A DNA stretch of 64,000 bases from an uncultured Clostridia bacterium (GCA_948560265.1 CAOXTD010000002.1:129230-193229); one strand, 5' to 3'. Shown: positions 16,646-27,143, numbered from the stretch's first letter. The notes: generated by a model from the sequence alone, not told the origin. Numbers and translations are program-made.

Positions 16646-19334
16646 ATGGAGAAATTAATGGCAAACCATAAGTTAACACAAAAGATATTTCTATCAATAA
16701 TCGTAGTGTTATTGCTTAGTTTTGCTGTGCCCGTAAGATCACAAGCAGGAATAGGAGGAATCTTACTAGATCCGCTCTTTGACTTGGTAGGAACTATATT
16801 AGATGTTTTCGTAGGAGCACTGCAAGCATTCTTAGTAGATGGAGAATTCAATAATAGTGAAGATTCAAGTGGATTGAACTTTTACTTAGCAGACAAAGAT
16901 GATTTTATGTCGAAGATAGATGATGAATATAAAGAATTTAAATATTCTACTGGAAACGGAGAGGCACAAATTACAATCAATGCCGATGAGTTAGATAAAA
17001 GTATTTGGCGGAAATAGTACATATGCAATTCCAGTTATGAGATATTCACCAGAAAAGATTTTCTCAGGGAAAATTCCAGCTCTAGATATTAACTTTGTTG
17101 ATCCAGTTGACTGGGAAGATGATGACATGAATGAACGTTCTATTACACAAGCACTACATAGTACCATTGCTTCTTGGTACGTATCATTAAGAAATTTAGC
17201 AGTAGTAGCATTAATGCTAGTATTAGTATATGTAGGTATTAGAATTGTTATTAGTAGTACAGCATCAGACAAAGCAAAATATAAGCAAATGTTAATAGAT
17301 TGGCTTATTGCTCTATGTATTCTATTTTGTTTACATTATATCATGACATTTACAACAACGATTGTAAATGAAATTACAGGAGCAATCACAGGAGCCCAAG
17401 ATAGCAATGGAAATAATGTAGCAGTTAAAGTAGAAGGAGATTCAGATGGGACAGTAGAATTTAATACAGATTTGATGGGATTGATTCGTTTCAAAATGCA
17501 AGCACCAAATGTATCAGGCAAGATTTTGTATTTGATTTTATACTTAGCAATGGTAATTTACACATTCATGTTTACTTTTTACTATTTAAAAAGGGTACTT
17601 ACAATTGCATTTTTAACACTAATTTCTCCATTAGTAGCAATGACGTATCCAATAGACAAAATAAGAGATGGAAAAGCGCAAGCTTTTGATATGTGGTTAA
17701 AAGAATATGTATTTAATGCATTGTTGCAACCATTTCATTTAATTATTTATAGTATTTTTGTAGGCTCTGCAATTGATTTGGCAGCTAAAAATCCATTATT
17801 TGCAATTGTTGCGCTAGCCTTTATCACACCAGCTGAAAAGATACTACGTAAATTCTTCGGATTTGAAAAGGCAAGCACAGCGGGAGCATTAGGAGCTGTT
17901 GCCAGCGCAGCAGGTGGAGCTGCTGTTATGAATCATATGAGAAATCTTATGGCACCTAAAAAAGGTGGTGGCGGTGGTAGCGGAAATAAAGGTATCAAAA
18001 CTAAAAATAAACCAGAAGGTGCTGCACCATCTTTAGAAGAAGCATTTGGTAATGGAAGTAGTGGAGATAGCTCAAATACGTCAAGCGATACACAATCTCC
18101 AAGGGAAGCTAATCAACCAACATTAGGAGGAGGACAAGACTGGGACCAAAATGGAGGTGGCGGAGGAGAAAGTTCAAATACACATGAACCGACACAAACA
18201 CCTTCAGGAGGAGAAAATGGAGGACAAGGAGGAAATCCTCCACCAGAACCAACGCCTCCACCAGAACCACCAGATTCAGGTTCGGGTTCAGATGGCATCC
18301 ATTTAAAAGATACTGCTTTTGAATGGTCTGATAATGATACAAGAGGAGCAGGAGCATATCTAGGAGGAATTGCAAGATCAGGTGCTTCGTGGGCAGGTAA
18401 CAAAATTGCCAATTCAGCTGCGGGACAAGGAGCCATAAGATTTGGTAGAAGTGTCGCGGGTAGTGCAAGAAGCGTAAGAGATATGGCTGCTGCAAGAGCA
18501 CGTCAAGTAGGTGCATTAGCATCAGCAGGAGCTCATAAGGTAGGAGATTTCGGAAGAACTTATATACCAAAGCCTATTAGAAATTCAGCAGGTACTTTAG
18601 CAAGAGCAACAGGACATGCAGCAGTAGGCGCAGCAAAAGCAGCAGGACATGCAGCTTTAGGTGCAGGAAATGTAGCGTTACAAACAGGCGTGACAGCAGG
18701 AAAGGCAGCACTAAAAGCAGCACCTGGAGCAATACTAGGTATGGCAGCAGGTATTGCAAGTGATGACTTAAGCGACATTGGAAAATACACATTAGCAGGA
18801 GCAGCATTAAGTAGTACAATAGGATCAAGTGCAGTAGCACAAGCAGGTTCTTTTGTAGCAGACAGTTATAGACAAGGCTCTGGAAGAGCTTATGAAGCAG
18901 CACTAAAACAAAGAAAAGAAAGCTACGTACAAGATAATGAAGAATTGTATAAGCAGAAATATCCAGATGCTTCTAAGAAAGAATTAAAAGCGAAGTTGGA
19001 ACAAGGAGCATACTATGACAGTATTGGAATTGAAGGAAAAGACACTTTAAAAGCTGTAAAATTAGAAGATAAAATAAAGAAAGAAATGGCTCAAGCAGGA
19101 GTAGCCGAAGAGGAGGCAAACAGAAGAGCACAAGCGCAAACAGCAGCGATTATGAAAGAAGTAAAAGATTATAGTGCAAAAGACTTAAGAGAAGAAAGTA
19201 CGGTAAGAGATTTAAGAACAGACCTATCAAAACGATTAGAAAGTCAAGGATTAACAGGAAATGAAAAAATGAAAACAGTTGATATGATTGTAAGAGAAAT
19301 GAAATCTGTTCGAGGAGTTAAAAACGATTTTTAA
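16646..19334 (+). CDS. VirB6/TrbL-like channel protein, reading frame joined by a +1 shift at CGGA 17009
   Basis: Two consecutive frames form one 895-aa protein when the four bases at 17009-17012 count as one residue. The upstream part (123 aa, signal or TM at 11-34) would otherwise stop two codons later at 17015. The downstream part has no SD and resumes at once with GNSTYAIPVMRYSPEKIFSG, a block that normally sits inside these proteins. The polytopic region (about 180-410, six helices) matches TrbL/VirB6, the inner-membrane channel. A glycine/proline/serine-rich hydrophilic stretch follows (about 420-560), then an alanine/glycine-rich, amphipathic C-terminal half. The internal ATG at 17037 is too deep to be a natural start. 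Confidence 0.8.
17009..17012 (+). other. +1 recoding site CGGA in the VirB6-like gene
   Basis: Context is att tgg CGGA aat agt. The zero frame meets TAG at 17015-17017. Reading CGGA as one residue (Gly by the +1 codon GGA) joins both halves. The preceding codon is TGG. Confidence 0.8.
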
Positions 19335-19357
19335 AATAACAAAGGAGAGCTATAACA

Positions 19358-20308
19358 ATGATTAAGTTATTAAGATACTGGAACCAAAACAAAAGAAAGA
19401 CATTAATAACGATTGCAGTTATAGCTCTCATTATTATTGTCATACAAATAGCAAATAGTGTAATAAAAAGGCGAAATGAAAGAGATAAGAATGAAATAAA
19501 ACAAAGTACAGTAGCAAATGATATTACAAAACCAAATGAATCTATTATATCGCAAGATAAATTAACAGAAAAAGAAACAAAAGAAAACTCAGATTTTATA
19601 GAACAGTTTGTCAGCTTTTGCAATCAAAAAAAAGCGGATGATGCTTATAGTTTATTATCAGATGATTGTAAAAATGAATTATATCCAACAAAAGAATTAT
19701 TTGTTAATAATTATATGAATCAAATTTTTGAAGAAACAGTCAACTATGAATTACAATTATGGTATACAGTCTCCAACTGTTATACATACCGCATTACATA
19801 TAATAAAGGAAATTTATTGCAAACAGGTGGACAAGGTAATAGTAGCAACTTTTTAGATTATATTACTTTGCTAAAACAAAATGGAGAATATAAATTAAAC
19901 ATTAATAAATTTATTCGTAGGCAAACATTAAGTAAGCAAGGTGGCAGTAATGGAATCAATATTACTATTAATAGTAAATGTATTTATGTAGATTATGAAA
20001 TTTATAACATGACTGTACAAAACAATACACAAAATACCATTTTATTAAATGATGGAACAAATGCCAATAATTTTAGCTTAATAGGCAGAAATAATAGTAC
20101 TTTCTCTTCTGTTATTTCTGAATTACCAATGAGTAGTTTAACACTAGATTCACAATATAGAAAAACAATAAATATAAAATTCAATAAAATCTATATGACA
20201 CGAAGTGAACTAGATGCTATGCAAATGGCCAATATCTATTTAAATAAACAACAATATGATATAAAACAAGAAAATGCAGAAAAAATCACAATAAAAATAA
20301 ATCTATAA
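19358..20308 (+). CDS. VirB8-like membrane protein of the secretion operon
   Basis: This 316-aa bitopic protein has one N-terminal transmembrane helix (about residues 16-36) and an extracytoplasmic region. The block around FIEQFVSFCNQKKADDAYSLLSDDCK looks like the NTF2-like fold shared by VirB8 and related Gram-positive conjugation proteins (TcpC type). It lies between the channel and the wall hydrolase, where VirB8-type scaffold proteins are usual. AAAGGAGAGC precedes the ATG. Assignment rests on topology and context; sequence similarity is weak by eye. Confidence 0.5.
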   Translation: MIKLLRYWNQNKRKTLITIAVIALIIIVIQIANSVIKRRNERDKNEIKQSTVANDITKPNESIISQDKLTEKETKENSDFIEQFVSFCNQKKADDAYSLLSDDCKNELYPTKELFVNNYMNQIFEETVNYELQLWYTVSNCYTYRITYNKGNLLQTGGQGNSSNFLDYITLLKQNGEYKLNINKFIRRQTLSKQGGSNGINITINSKCIYVDYEIYNMTVQNNTQNTILLNDGTNANNFSLIGRNNSTFSSVISELPMSSLTLDSQYRKTINIKFNKIYMTRSELDAMQMANIYLNKQQYDIKQENAEKITIKINL

Positions 20309-20340
20309 AAGTAAAAAGCAAAGGAAGGTGAGGCGATTGA

Positions 20341-23128
20341 ATGACGAAGTTAGGAGATAAACTAAAACAAGCAGGAAAAGAAGAGATAAAGAATAAAACA
20401 AAATCCACAATCAAAAAACTTTTAATCAAAGCGATACCATTTATTGCCATAATTTTAGTAGGGCTTATGGTAGCATCTTGCCTTATTGCTTTAGTAAATA
20501 TTATCAAAGAAACAGCACAAGGGATTATTAATGCCATTGTAGACTTTTTTAAAGGACCTCAAACTGTAATCGAAATTAGTGATGAACAATTAGACCAACT
20601 CATAGCCGTCATAGAGGCTACGGGAATAGATTTAGAAGATCTGGAATTACTGCGGTGATATCGATTATGAAGCACCAGACAGAGAAGAGGAAATAAAAAA
20701 AGCAAAAAGAAAATATATTAGAATGTTTTTCGAAGCACAAATTATGACACAAGAATTAAAAAGAGGAAATGACAATCTAGATAAACAAGGACGTGTATTC
20801 TTGTATCCAGAATCAACATTAGGACAAGATAATCTTACTCCTTATCAAACGCTAACTTATATTAAGTACCAATCAGATGATGCAAGTGAAAATACATTCA
20901 AAAAGAAATTAGAAGCAAACGCAAAGGATATACAAAATTATTTCTCTGTCAATGATAATGGAGAATTAGTTTTAGCGACTTTACAAACAACAGTAGTCAA
21001 AACAGAAAGTAAAACAGATGGAGACTGGTTTGCTGATAAAGATACTACTACAACATATTTTGCAACAGAAGTAACCGTAGATTACAAAAGCATGATTTCA
21101 CAATATGCAACACCAATGAACTTCTTTTTAGAATTAGGAATGGTAGTAAGAAATCCAGAGTTTTTAGCAGCAGTAGTAGATTTGGTAAAAAGCAAAACAA
21201 ATATACAACTAACAGTTTTAAATACAACATCTGTAGATGTTACTACACAAGTAGACAAAACAACCACTCATGTGCGTACAAGAACAATTGTTACAGATCC
21301 AACAGGTCAAGCACCAGATACACCAGTGGAAACTAGTTCAGATAAAACAACGACAACAACTACTACTACAACAGTAACAACCGTTTCGCCAGTAGTTAGA
21401 GTAACTTCTGTAGATACATGGCTATGCAGCCAAAAAATTACATATAGTAAAATTCCAGGAACAGCAATAGAAGACGACTATCTCATTCCGCAAGAAAGCG
21501 AAGATGCAAAATCATTAGGTGATGACGAAACAGTGGAAGAATCAGTTTCTTGGATAACAAGAGAAGATTCTACGGTACATACATCCATTACTAGAGATAC
21601 ATATGATTCTGGTATTGCATCAGACTATACAGACAATACAGACGAATTCATTAAACTATTAGATATTAAATATAGAATTCCAAATTCAAAAGAGAAAAGA
21701 ACAGCAGGTGAATACTTAAAAACAGATGCAGAACTATTTTTCCAATTACTAAGCCAAAATCCAGAGACACAAGGCATGGAATTAGTCATGAGATATATCA
21801 TGCAAAAATATACTGGTAAAGACTATGGTGCAGGAGACTTTAATTTTGGTATATTTGATGTAGTTTATCCAATGGGAGGAGGCGGAGTATCTCCTTTTGG
21901 ATCAACTTTAGAAAGAGAAGAATTTATTCGACTAGCACAAGCATATAGTAATGATAGTGACTATGTGAAATACATGGCAAAATATGCAGGAGATTTCTAT
22001 GATATTTGTACCAAATACAATATTAACCCTGCTTTGGCTTATGCACACGCCTGTCTAGAAACTGGAAATGGAAGCAGTAGTGGATGCAAAAACAATAAAA
22101 ACTATTTTGGGTATGCTCATTATAATAACTCAAGCAGTGGAAAAGGCTACAGTAGTGTAAAAGAATCTATAGAAGATTATTGTAGATGGATTATCAGTAA
22201 CTCTACGCCAGGAAATAGCGCTTATGCAGAAAATGTAAAAAGAGCGGCAGAATATGCTACTGGCAATGCAAAATTAAAAGGAACACCAGATAAAAATATT
22301 TATGTATTATACTGTAGATATGCTTATTTAGGTGATACACATATTGCAAATGAGCCAAGCTTTGCGAGTCCAGCAGGTATAGACTATTATATATCACATG
22401 GAAGCAACTGGGGAACTGGTGGTCGTATTTACACTTACTACATGTATGAAAAAGGTGGATTATATACAGGAGAATATAGTACAAGATGTGGACATCCCAA
22501 TGGTTCAGACCCAACTACTATTGCAGAAAGAGCAGATTATGCAGTATATTCATGTAATCAAAGAATTAATATTGCAAAAGCTATCTTTGGTGACAACTGT
22601 TTTGTAGGAAGTGGAGGAACTTTAGTAGAAGCAGCTTATGAAGTTGCAGACCATTTCTTGAATTCAGGTGTAACAGTACATTATGCAGGAAGCAGTGTAC
22701 TAGAGGCTACTAACAATGGAAGATATTGCATATTTAATGACATACAAGGTGCATGGGATAAGCCAATTCAAGATCCAAGCCGATATGGTGTTGTTTGTGC
22801 AACTTATGTAAGCTTAGCAATATGGAAAGCAGGATTAATAGATGAAGCAACAATTAACCAATATGCATATAATGGTTGTTCAGGAGTAAAAAGCATGCTA
22901 GAAAACAGTTCTTATGCAAGCCAATGGCAAAGAATAACAAATACAGGGGACTTGCAAGAAGGAGATATTGTTTTCATTGATGGCCATGTATATATCTATA
23001 TGGAAGGCGGAAAATGTTTAGACCAAAATTACTGTGTAGTAAGTAGTAGCGGAAGTGACAATAGAGGCACATTATTAAATGCAAGTTTAGGAAGCTTCCA
23101 AGTAGCATTTAGATATACAGGGGGCTAA
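20341..23128 (+). CDS. VirB1-like bifunctional wall hydrolase (glucosaminidase plus NlpC/P60-like), frame joined by a +1 shift at CGGT 20653
   Basis: One 928-aa protein results when CGGT at 20653-20656 is read as a single residue; the zero frame reads CGG TGA and stops there after 105 aa. The N-terminal part has a transmembrane helix (about 37-60). A threonine-rich central domain follows. At about 525-660 is a FlgJ-type glucosaminidase domain (NPALAYAHACLETGNGSSSG, with a likely catalytic Glu). The C-terminal 150 residues form an NlpC/P60 or CHAP-like peptidase with Cys in VVCATYVS and His in DGHVYIY. Such proteins open the wall for the secretion channel. The downstream piece has no SD of its own. 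Confidence 0.8.
20653..20656 (+). other. +1 recoding site CGGT in the VirB1-like gene
   Basis: Context is tta ctg CGGT gat atc. The zero-frame codon after CGG is TGA, so the site is CGG-TGA. Shifted reading gives ELL-G-DIDYE. The preceding codon is CTG. Confidence 0.8.
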
Positions 23129-23146
23129 AAAATAAGGAGGGATTAG

Positions 23147-24526
23147 ATGAAAAAAGGAATTATCATATTAACAGTCTTATCTATTATAGTAGCAATCGTT
23201 TTAATAGTCCTTTTTGTTCAAAAGGGTAATATAGAAAATAAACTTCAACAGAATACTACTGTAAGCGAAATAGAGAATCCCTCCGAAAAAGAGGAAATCA
23301 ATCAATTAGAAGTTGTTTCAGTAAGAAGTGAATTTTTATTAGTAGAAAATTGCATCAAAACTTTTTATCAAAATTATGCAGCTATTAATAGTTCAGGAGA
23401 ACAACTTGAGAGAGTATACAATTTACTAGATAACGATTATATACAAGAATTTAATATCACAAAAGAAAACTTAATTGGTAAATACGGAAATAGTAAAACA
23501 ATAGAAGTAGATGTTACAAAAATATATGGTATGGCTTTAGAAAGTAATCAACATATTTATTTTGCATATGGATACTTAAGAGATACCAGTTCATCTCAAA
23601 TAGCAGACTTAGCAATTGCCATTAGAATAGACAATAGTAATCAAACATTTTCAGTATTACCATATGAATATTTACAAAAGAACAACTATCTAAATGTAAC
23701 AGAACAAAGCAAAATAGAGATAAACAAAACAGAAAAAATTGAAAATAAAACATATAATGTATATGAAAATAAGTATCAAAGTGAAGAAGACTATGTAACA
23801 AAACTATTTGAAAATTATATGAATAGAGCTTTGTATCATACAGAACTTGCTTATCAGTCCTTAAATACACAATATAGTCAAAAAAGGTTTGGAAATTTAC
23901 AAAATTACAAAAACTTTGTAGAAAAAAATAGAGAATTATACTTATCTTATAGTATGACAAATGCGAAAAAGCCAGAAGAATTTAGCAATATGCAAGAATA
24001 CTTAATGTATTTAGATACTTATCAAACTGTTAAATTAAAATCTTACCAAGTAAGTAGACAAAATAATATTACACAATATGTATGTATTGATAACCAAGAC
24101 AACTATTATATTTTTCAAGAAACAGCACCAATGCAATACAATGTTATCTTAGATACTTATACTATTGACCTACCAGAATTCATAGAAAAATATAATAATA
24201 TGACAGAAGAGCAAAAGGTATTATTTAATATTCAAAAGTTCTTTGAAGCAATTAATGGGCAAGACTACCAATATGCATACAACAAACTAGATGTAACTTT
24301 TAGAAATAATAATTTCGGAAGCCTAGCAGAATTTGAAGCATATGCCAAAAAGAATTTCTTTAGCGAGAATGCATTAGCAGCAGGAAAGGCAGAAAAGCAA
24401 GGAAACCTTTATTTATATGATATTACGATTAGTGATGCTAGTAAGAAAGATACCAGTACAAAGAAAAAGAATTTTGTTATGCAATTAAAAGAGGGAACAG
24501 ACTTTATAATGTCCTTTGGAATTTAA
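23147..24526 (+). CDS. Membrane-anchored protein with NTF2/VirB8-like repeats
   Basis: This 459-aa protein has an N-terminal transmembrane helix (about 5-27). It then has what look like three related alpha+beta segments, each opening with a helix of the form VENCIKTFYQNYAAINS, VTKLFENYMNRALYHTELAYQSL or IQKFFEAINGQDYQYAYNKL. Each helix is followed by the phrase FG(N/S)LxxF/YxxxxxKN. This repeats the plan of the 19358 gene and suggests an NTF2-like scaffold on the outer face of the membrane. It follows the wall hydrolase by 18 bases, with AAGGAGGG as SD. Confidence 0.5.
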   Translation: MKKGIIILTVLSIIVAIVLIVLFVQKGNIENKLQQNTTVSEIENPSEKEEINQLEVVSVRSEFLLVENCIKTFYQNYAAINSSGEQLERVYNLLDNDYIQEFNITKENLIGKYGNSKTIEVDVTKIYGMALESNQHIYFAYGYLRDTSSSQIADLAIAIRIDNSNQTFSVLPYEYLQKNNYLNVTEQSKIEINKTEKIENKTYNVYENKYQSEEDYVTKLFENYMNRALYHTELAYQSLNTQYSQKRFGNLQNYKNFVEKNRELYLSYSMTNAKKPEEFSNMQEYLMYLDTYQTVKLKSYQVSRQNNITQYVCIDNQDNYYIFQETAPMQYNVILDTYTIDLPEFIEKYNNMTEEQKVLFNIQKFFEAINGQDYQYAYNKLDVTFRNNNFGSLAEFEAYAKKNFFSENALAAGKAEKQGNLYLYDITISDASKKDTSTKKKNFVMQLKEGTDFIMSFGI

Positions 24527-24538
24527 GGGGGCGAGAAA

Positions 24539-25876
24539 ATGCCAGAAAATAAACAACAAGATACATTAAAAAAAATGTTAGAAATAGGAGATCTAATTGA
24601 ACAAGGAAGAGAGAATGAGGACACACAAGTAGGAACTATCAATTATTATAAAGATTTTATTTTTCAAGGGAGCAATTTAGCTGAAACAGATATCTTTGTA
24701 GCCAAAATAGAAAATATAAAAGAAAATACAAATACATATGAGCTATATTCTGGTAAAACAAATACTTTAATTGCGACTGTAGATGAACAAGGAAAATTAC
24801 ATTTCATGCCAGAATATATAGAAAGTTTAAAACAGATTGATGAAGGACTTACACAAATGCTTCATTTAGAAGACCTAGATTTTCAGCTTCCAGAGGAACT
24901 AGAAAAAGAAGATAAGGTATTAACGAGAGAAGAAAGAATACATCTTTCTTCTCAAAAAATGAAAACAACAAAAGAAGGAAAGACAAAAGGAGAAAACGGT
25001 ACAAAAGAATTAGAAAAAGAAGAACAAGGAAAATCTCCAGAAGAAGAACAAAAACAGCGAATAGCAAAAGCAAAAAAAGTCCCAAGTCATAACATATTAA
25101 TGATAAGAGAAAATAGCAATTTTTATAAAGATCACCCAAATCTAGAACCAAACCTATACTTCTATCGTGATACACAAGGTGTAGTAAAAGCTGAATACAT
25201 TGACGGTAATGGACAACCTCAGCCTTCCAAATATTTTGAAGTTTCTACTACTTCACTAAGACAAGAAACCGTTAGTATTGGAAATGACGGAAACCCTGTT
25301 ACTAAAGAAGTACCTCATCAAGTCATGAAAACAAAAGGACTTAATAATGTAGACAAAGACATTAGAGATATTAGAATTAATATTAAAATTGATAGTTATG
25401 GTTATTTAGATATTGAAGAAGCAAGACAAGGGCAAAACGGAGATTGGTTATCACATGATATAGAAACAAAAGGAAGAAACTATAATTCACATGCAGTCAA
25501 TCAAACCACTTCTATTCGTACAAGAGCAGCTGACCCAGATAGACAAACCGAAGCCTATGAAAAAGCAGCCAATACAGGACTAAAAGAAGACGGAATAGAA
25601 TATAGCGAAATGTATTTAATTCAGCATCCAAATGAATTTATCGAAAGTTTAATACAAGAAGGATATCAGAAACCAGAAGCAGTACAGATTTTAAATTATA
25701 TGGTAGGACAAGAAGGCTTAAACTTAGACCAGGCAAAACAAAGAGTAAATGAAGAAATTGAACAAGGAAAATTTGAAAAGGAAGAGCAAAAGGAGAAAGA
25801 GCCAATAGAGCAAGGAGATGAAGAAGAAGGAAGAACACCATGGGGAGATGCAGAAGACAGAAGAAGTAGAAGATAA
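24539..25876 (+). CDS. Large charged cytoplasmic protein of the secretion operon, function unknown
   Basis: I do not recognise a family for this 445-aa protein. It has no signal peptide or membrane helix. It opens with a small globular part (about 1-115), has a lysine/glutamate-rich linker (about 130-180), and a more conserved-looking middle (about 185-320, with SHNILMIRENSNFYKDHP). The region 360-425 resembles a helical UBA-like or AAA-lid segment (EGYQKPEAVQILNYMVGQEG). The tail is acidic, then basic (EDRRSRR). As the last gene before the operon terminator, it may be a cytoplasmic substrate, chaperone or regulator of the machine; this is inference from position. Confidence 0.4.
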   Translation: MPENKQQDTLKKMLEIGDLIEQGRENEDTQVGTINYYKDFIFQGSNLAETDIFVAKIENIKENTNTYELYSGKTNTLIATVDEQGKLHFMPEYIESLKQIDEGLTQMLHLEDLDFQLPEELEKEDKVLTREERIHLSSQKMKTTKEGKTKGENGTKELEKEEQGKSPEEEQKQRIAKAKKVPSHNILMIRENSNFYKDHPNLEPNLYFYRDTQGVVKAEYIDGNGQPQPSKYFEVSTTSLRQETVSIGNDGNPVTKEVPHQVMKTKGLNNVDKDIRDIRINIKIDSYGYLDIEEARQGQNGDWLSHDIETKGRNYNSHAVNQTTSIRTRAADPDRQTEAYEKAANTGLKEDGIEYSEMYLIQHPNEFIESLIQEGYQKPEAVQILNYMVGQEGLNLDQAKQRVNEEIEQGKFEKEEQKEKEPIEQGDEEEGRTPWGDAEDRRSRR

Positions 25877-25910
25877 GCAGCAGAACGAAAAATAAAATAA
25901 AATTACGTAT

Positions 25911-25950
25911 AAAAATCACTTTTTAAAATATAATTTAAAAGGTGATTTTT
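25911..25950 (+). terminator. Operon terminator that also covers the cwlD ribosome-binding site
   Basis: A 17-bp stem with one G-U pair (25911-25927 with 25934-25950) ends in TTTTT directly before the cwlD ATG. Its right arm contains AAAAGGTG, the only SD for cwlD. Transcripts from upstream would therefore hide the SD. An internal TATAAT (about 25929) could produce a transcript that lacks the left arm. Confidence 0.65.
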
Positions 25951-25951
25951 T

Positions 25952-26663
25952 ATGATTATAATAAACAAAAAAAGACTAATTGCAATTTCAAGTCTATTAC
26001 TCATAGCTGTATTTGCCTTCACTTTTCAAAAAGCAGAATTAAATAATACTGTACAGACAGTGACACTTCCAGTATCTAATAAAGTTATTGTATTAGATGC
26101 AGGACATCGGAAAGCCAGATGAAGGGGCACAATCAAGTAGTGGTACAACAGAGGCAGAAACAAACTTAAAAATTGCATTAAAAGTACAAAGCTTATTAGA
26201 GCAATCAGGAGCAACGGTAATTCTAACTCGTAGTGATGAAAATGCCATTTATGATTTAGATAAAACTACTTTAAGAGAGAAAAAAATATCAGATATTCAT
26301 AATAGAGTAAAAATTGGAAATGAAAGCTCAGCAGACATTTTTGTATCTATTCATTTAAACAAAATTCCACAAGAACAATATTGGGGTTGGCAATGTTTTT
26401 ATAAACAAAATGATGAAAAAAGCACGAGTTTAGCTAAAAGTATACAATCTAATTTAAATGAGGCAATTCAAAAAGAAAATAAAAGAGTTGCGATGAAATT
26501 AAACACAGTTTATATTATGAAACATGTAGAAATTCCTATTTCCATTGTAGAATGTGGATTTCTATCAAATAAAGAAGAAGAACAACAACTTTTAACAGAT
26601 GTATATCAAGATAGACTTGCTTGGGGAATTTATAATGGAATTATGGATTATTTTATGTTATAA
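25952..26663 (+). CDS. cwlD: N-acetylmuramoyl-L-alanine amidase CwlD-like, frame joined by a +1 shift at CGGA 26108
   Basis: Reading CGGA at 26108-26111 as one residue yields a complete 236-aa amidase_3 protein. A signal or TM segment (about 7-26) precedes IVLDAGH-G-KPDEGA, where the His is a zinc ligand and the Gly after it is a family invariant. Then come the zinc Glu in TTEAETNL, SIHLN with the second zinc His, and the catalytic Glu in VECGFLSN. In sporulating Firmicutes CwlD removes the peptide from muramic acid so that muramic-delta-lactam cortex can form. Without the shift the product ends at 57 residues, before every catalytic residue except the first His. Confidence 0.87.
26108..26111 (+). 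other. +1 recoding site CGGA in cwlD
   Basis: Context is gga cat CGGA aag cca. Shifted reading gives GH-G-KP, the invariant amidase_3 motif; the zero frame stops at TGA four codons later. The preceding codon is CAT. Confidence 0.85.
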
Positions 26664-26733
26664 TATAAATATACAAATTTCTATTAGTCATTTGTAGATA
26701 CATCAAAAAACAATAAGGAGGATGACAATTATT

Positions 26734-27057
26734 ATGGCAGTAAGGATGGAAAAACGGAGTTTAACAATTTTAGAACCTGATACAGTGATTGTATTTGATG
26801 AGAGGCTTCGCTGTAAGGTATTCAGCAACAAAGATGGTGTATTAACTATTGAACATATTGCTGCATATACGACTCCGTATCTTGCAATTTGCGATATGTG
26901 CAATTGTTTCGCTGAACTTGAGAAAGAATATGGCATAAGCGAAGTTAAACTTAAATTAAACCAGGTGCCAATGAGGTTGACAGCGGCAAATTCCCCAAAT
27001 CCAGAAAAACTATTTAAACATTGGGAAAAACAATGGAGAAAAATGAAGATGAGATGA
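26734..27057 (+). CDS. Small conserved-looking protein of unknown function with atypical codon use
   Basis: This 107-aa protein was not recognised. It has a compact alpha+beta look with three cysteines (CDMCNC region and RCKV), and a basic C-terminus. I chose ATG 26734, 12 bases after AAGGAGG; ATG 26722 abuts the SD. Codon use departs from neighbours: CGC, CGG, GGC, AGG, CTT and GCG appear, and the codon at 26755 is an in-frame CGG. If that CGG shifted, the frame would hit TAA two codons on, so here it must be read as an ordinary sense codon or the gene is not expressed intact. Foreign origin is likely. Confidence 0.55.
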   Translation: MAVRMEKRSLTILEPDTVIVFDERLRCKVFSNKDGVLTIEHIAAYTTPYLAICDMCNCFAELEKEYGISEVKLKLNQVPMRLTAANSPNPEKLFKHWEKQWRKMKMR

Positions 27058-27072
27058 TGTAAAAATGACTAC

Positions 27073-27111
27073 TCCCCCAAAAGCTAATAAATGTTAGCGA
27101 GGGGGATTTTT
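27073..27111 (+). terminator. Terminator after the small atypical gene
   Basis: The stem TCCCCC (27073-27078) pairs with GGGGGA (27101-27106) around an inner GCTAA/TTAGC stem and is followed by TTTTT. Confidence 0.75.
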
Positions 27112-27143
27112 ATGTATCAAATATAAAAATAATAAAAATGCAT

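Noticed and set aside
18109..18903. Long minus-strand frames opposite the VirB6-like gene
   Set aside because: They are shadows caused by the Gly/Pro/Ala-rich repeats of the plus-strand gene and have no SD or recognisable domain.
11646..25876. Integrative conjugative element
   Set aside because: No integrase, relaxase, coupling protein, direct repeats or tRNA insertion site was found in the window.
26755..26757. A seventh CGG shift in the small gene at 26734
   Set aside because: Shifting leads to TAA two codons later, while the unshifted frame is open for another 100 residues. It is listed as an exception instead.
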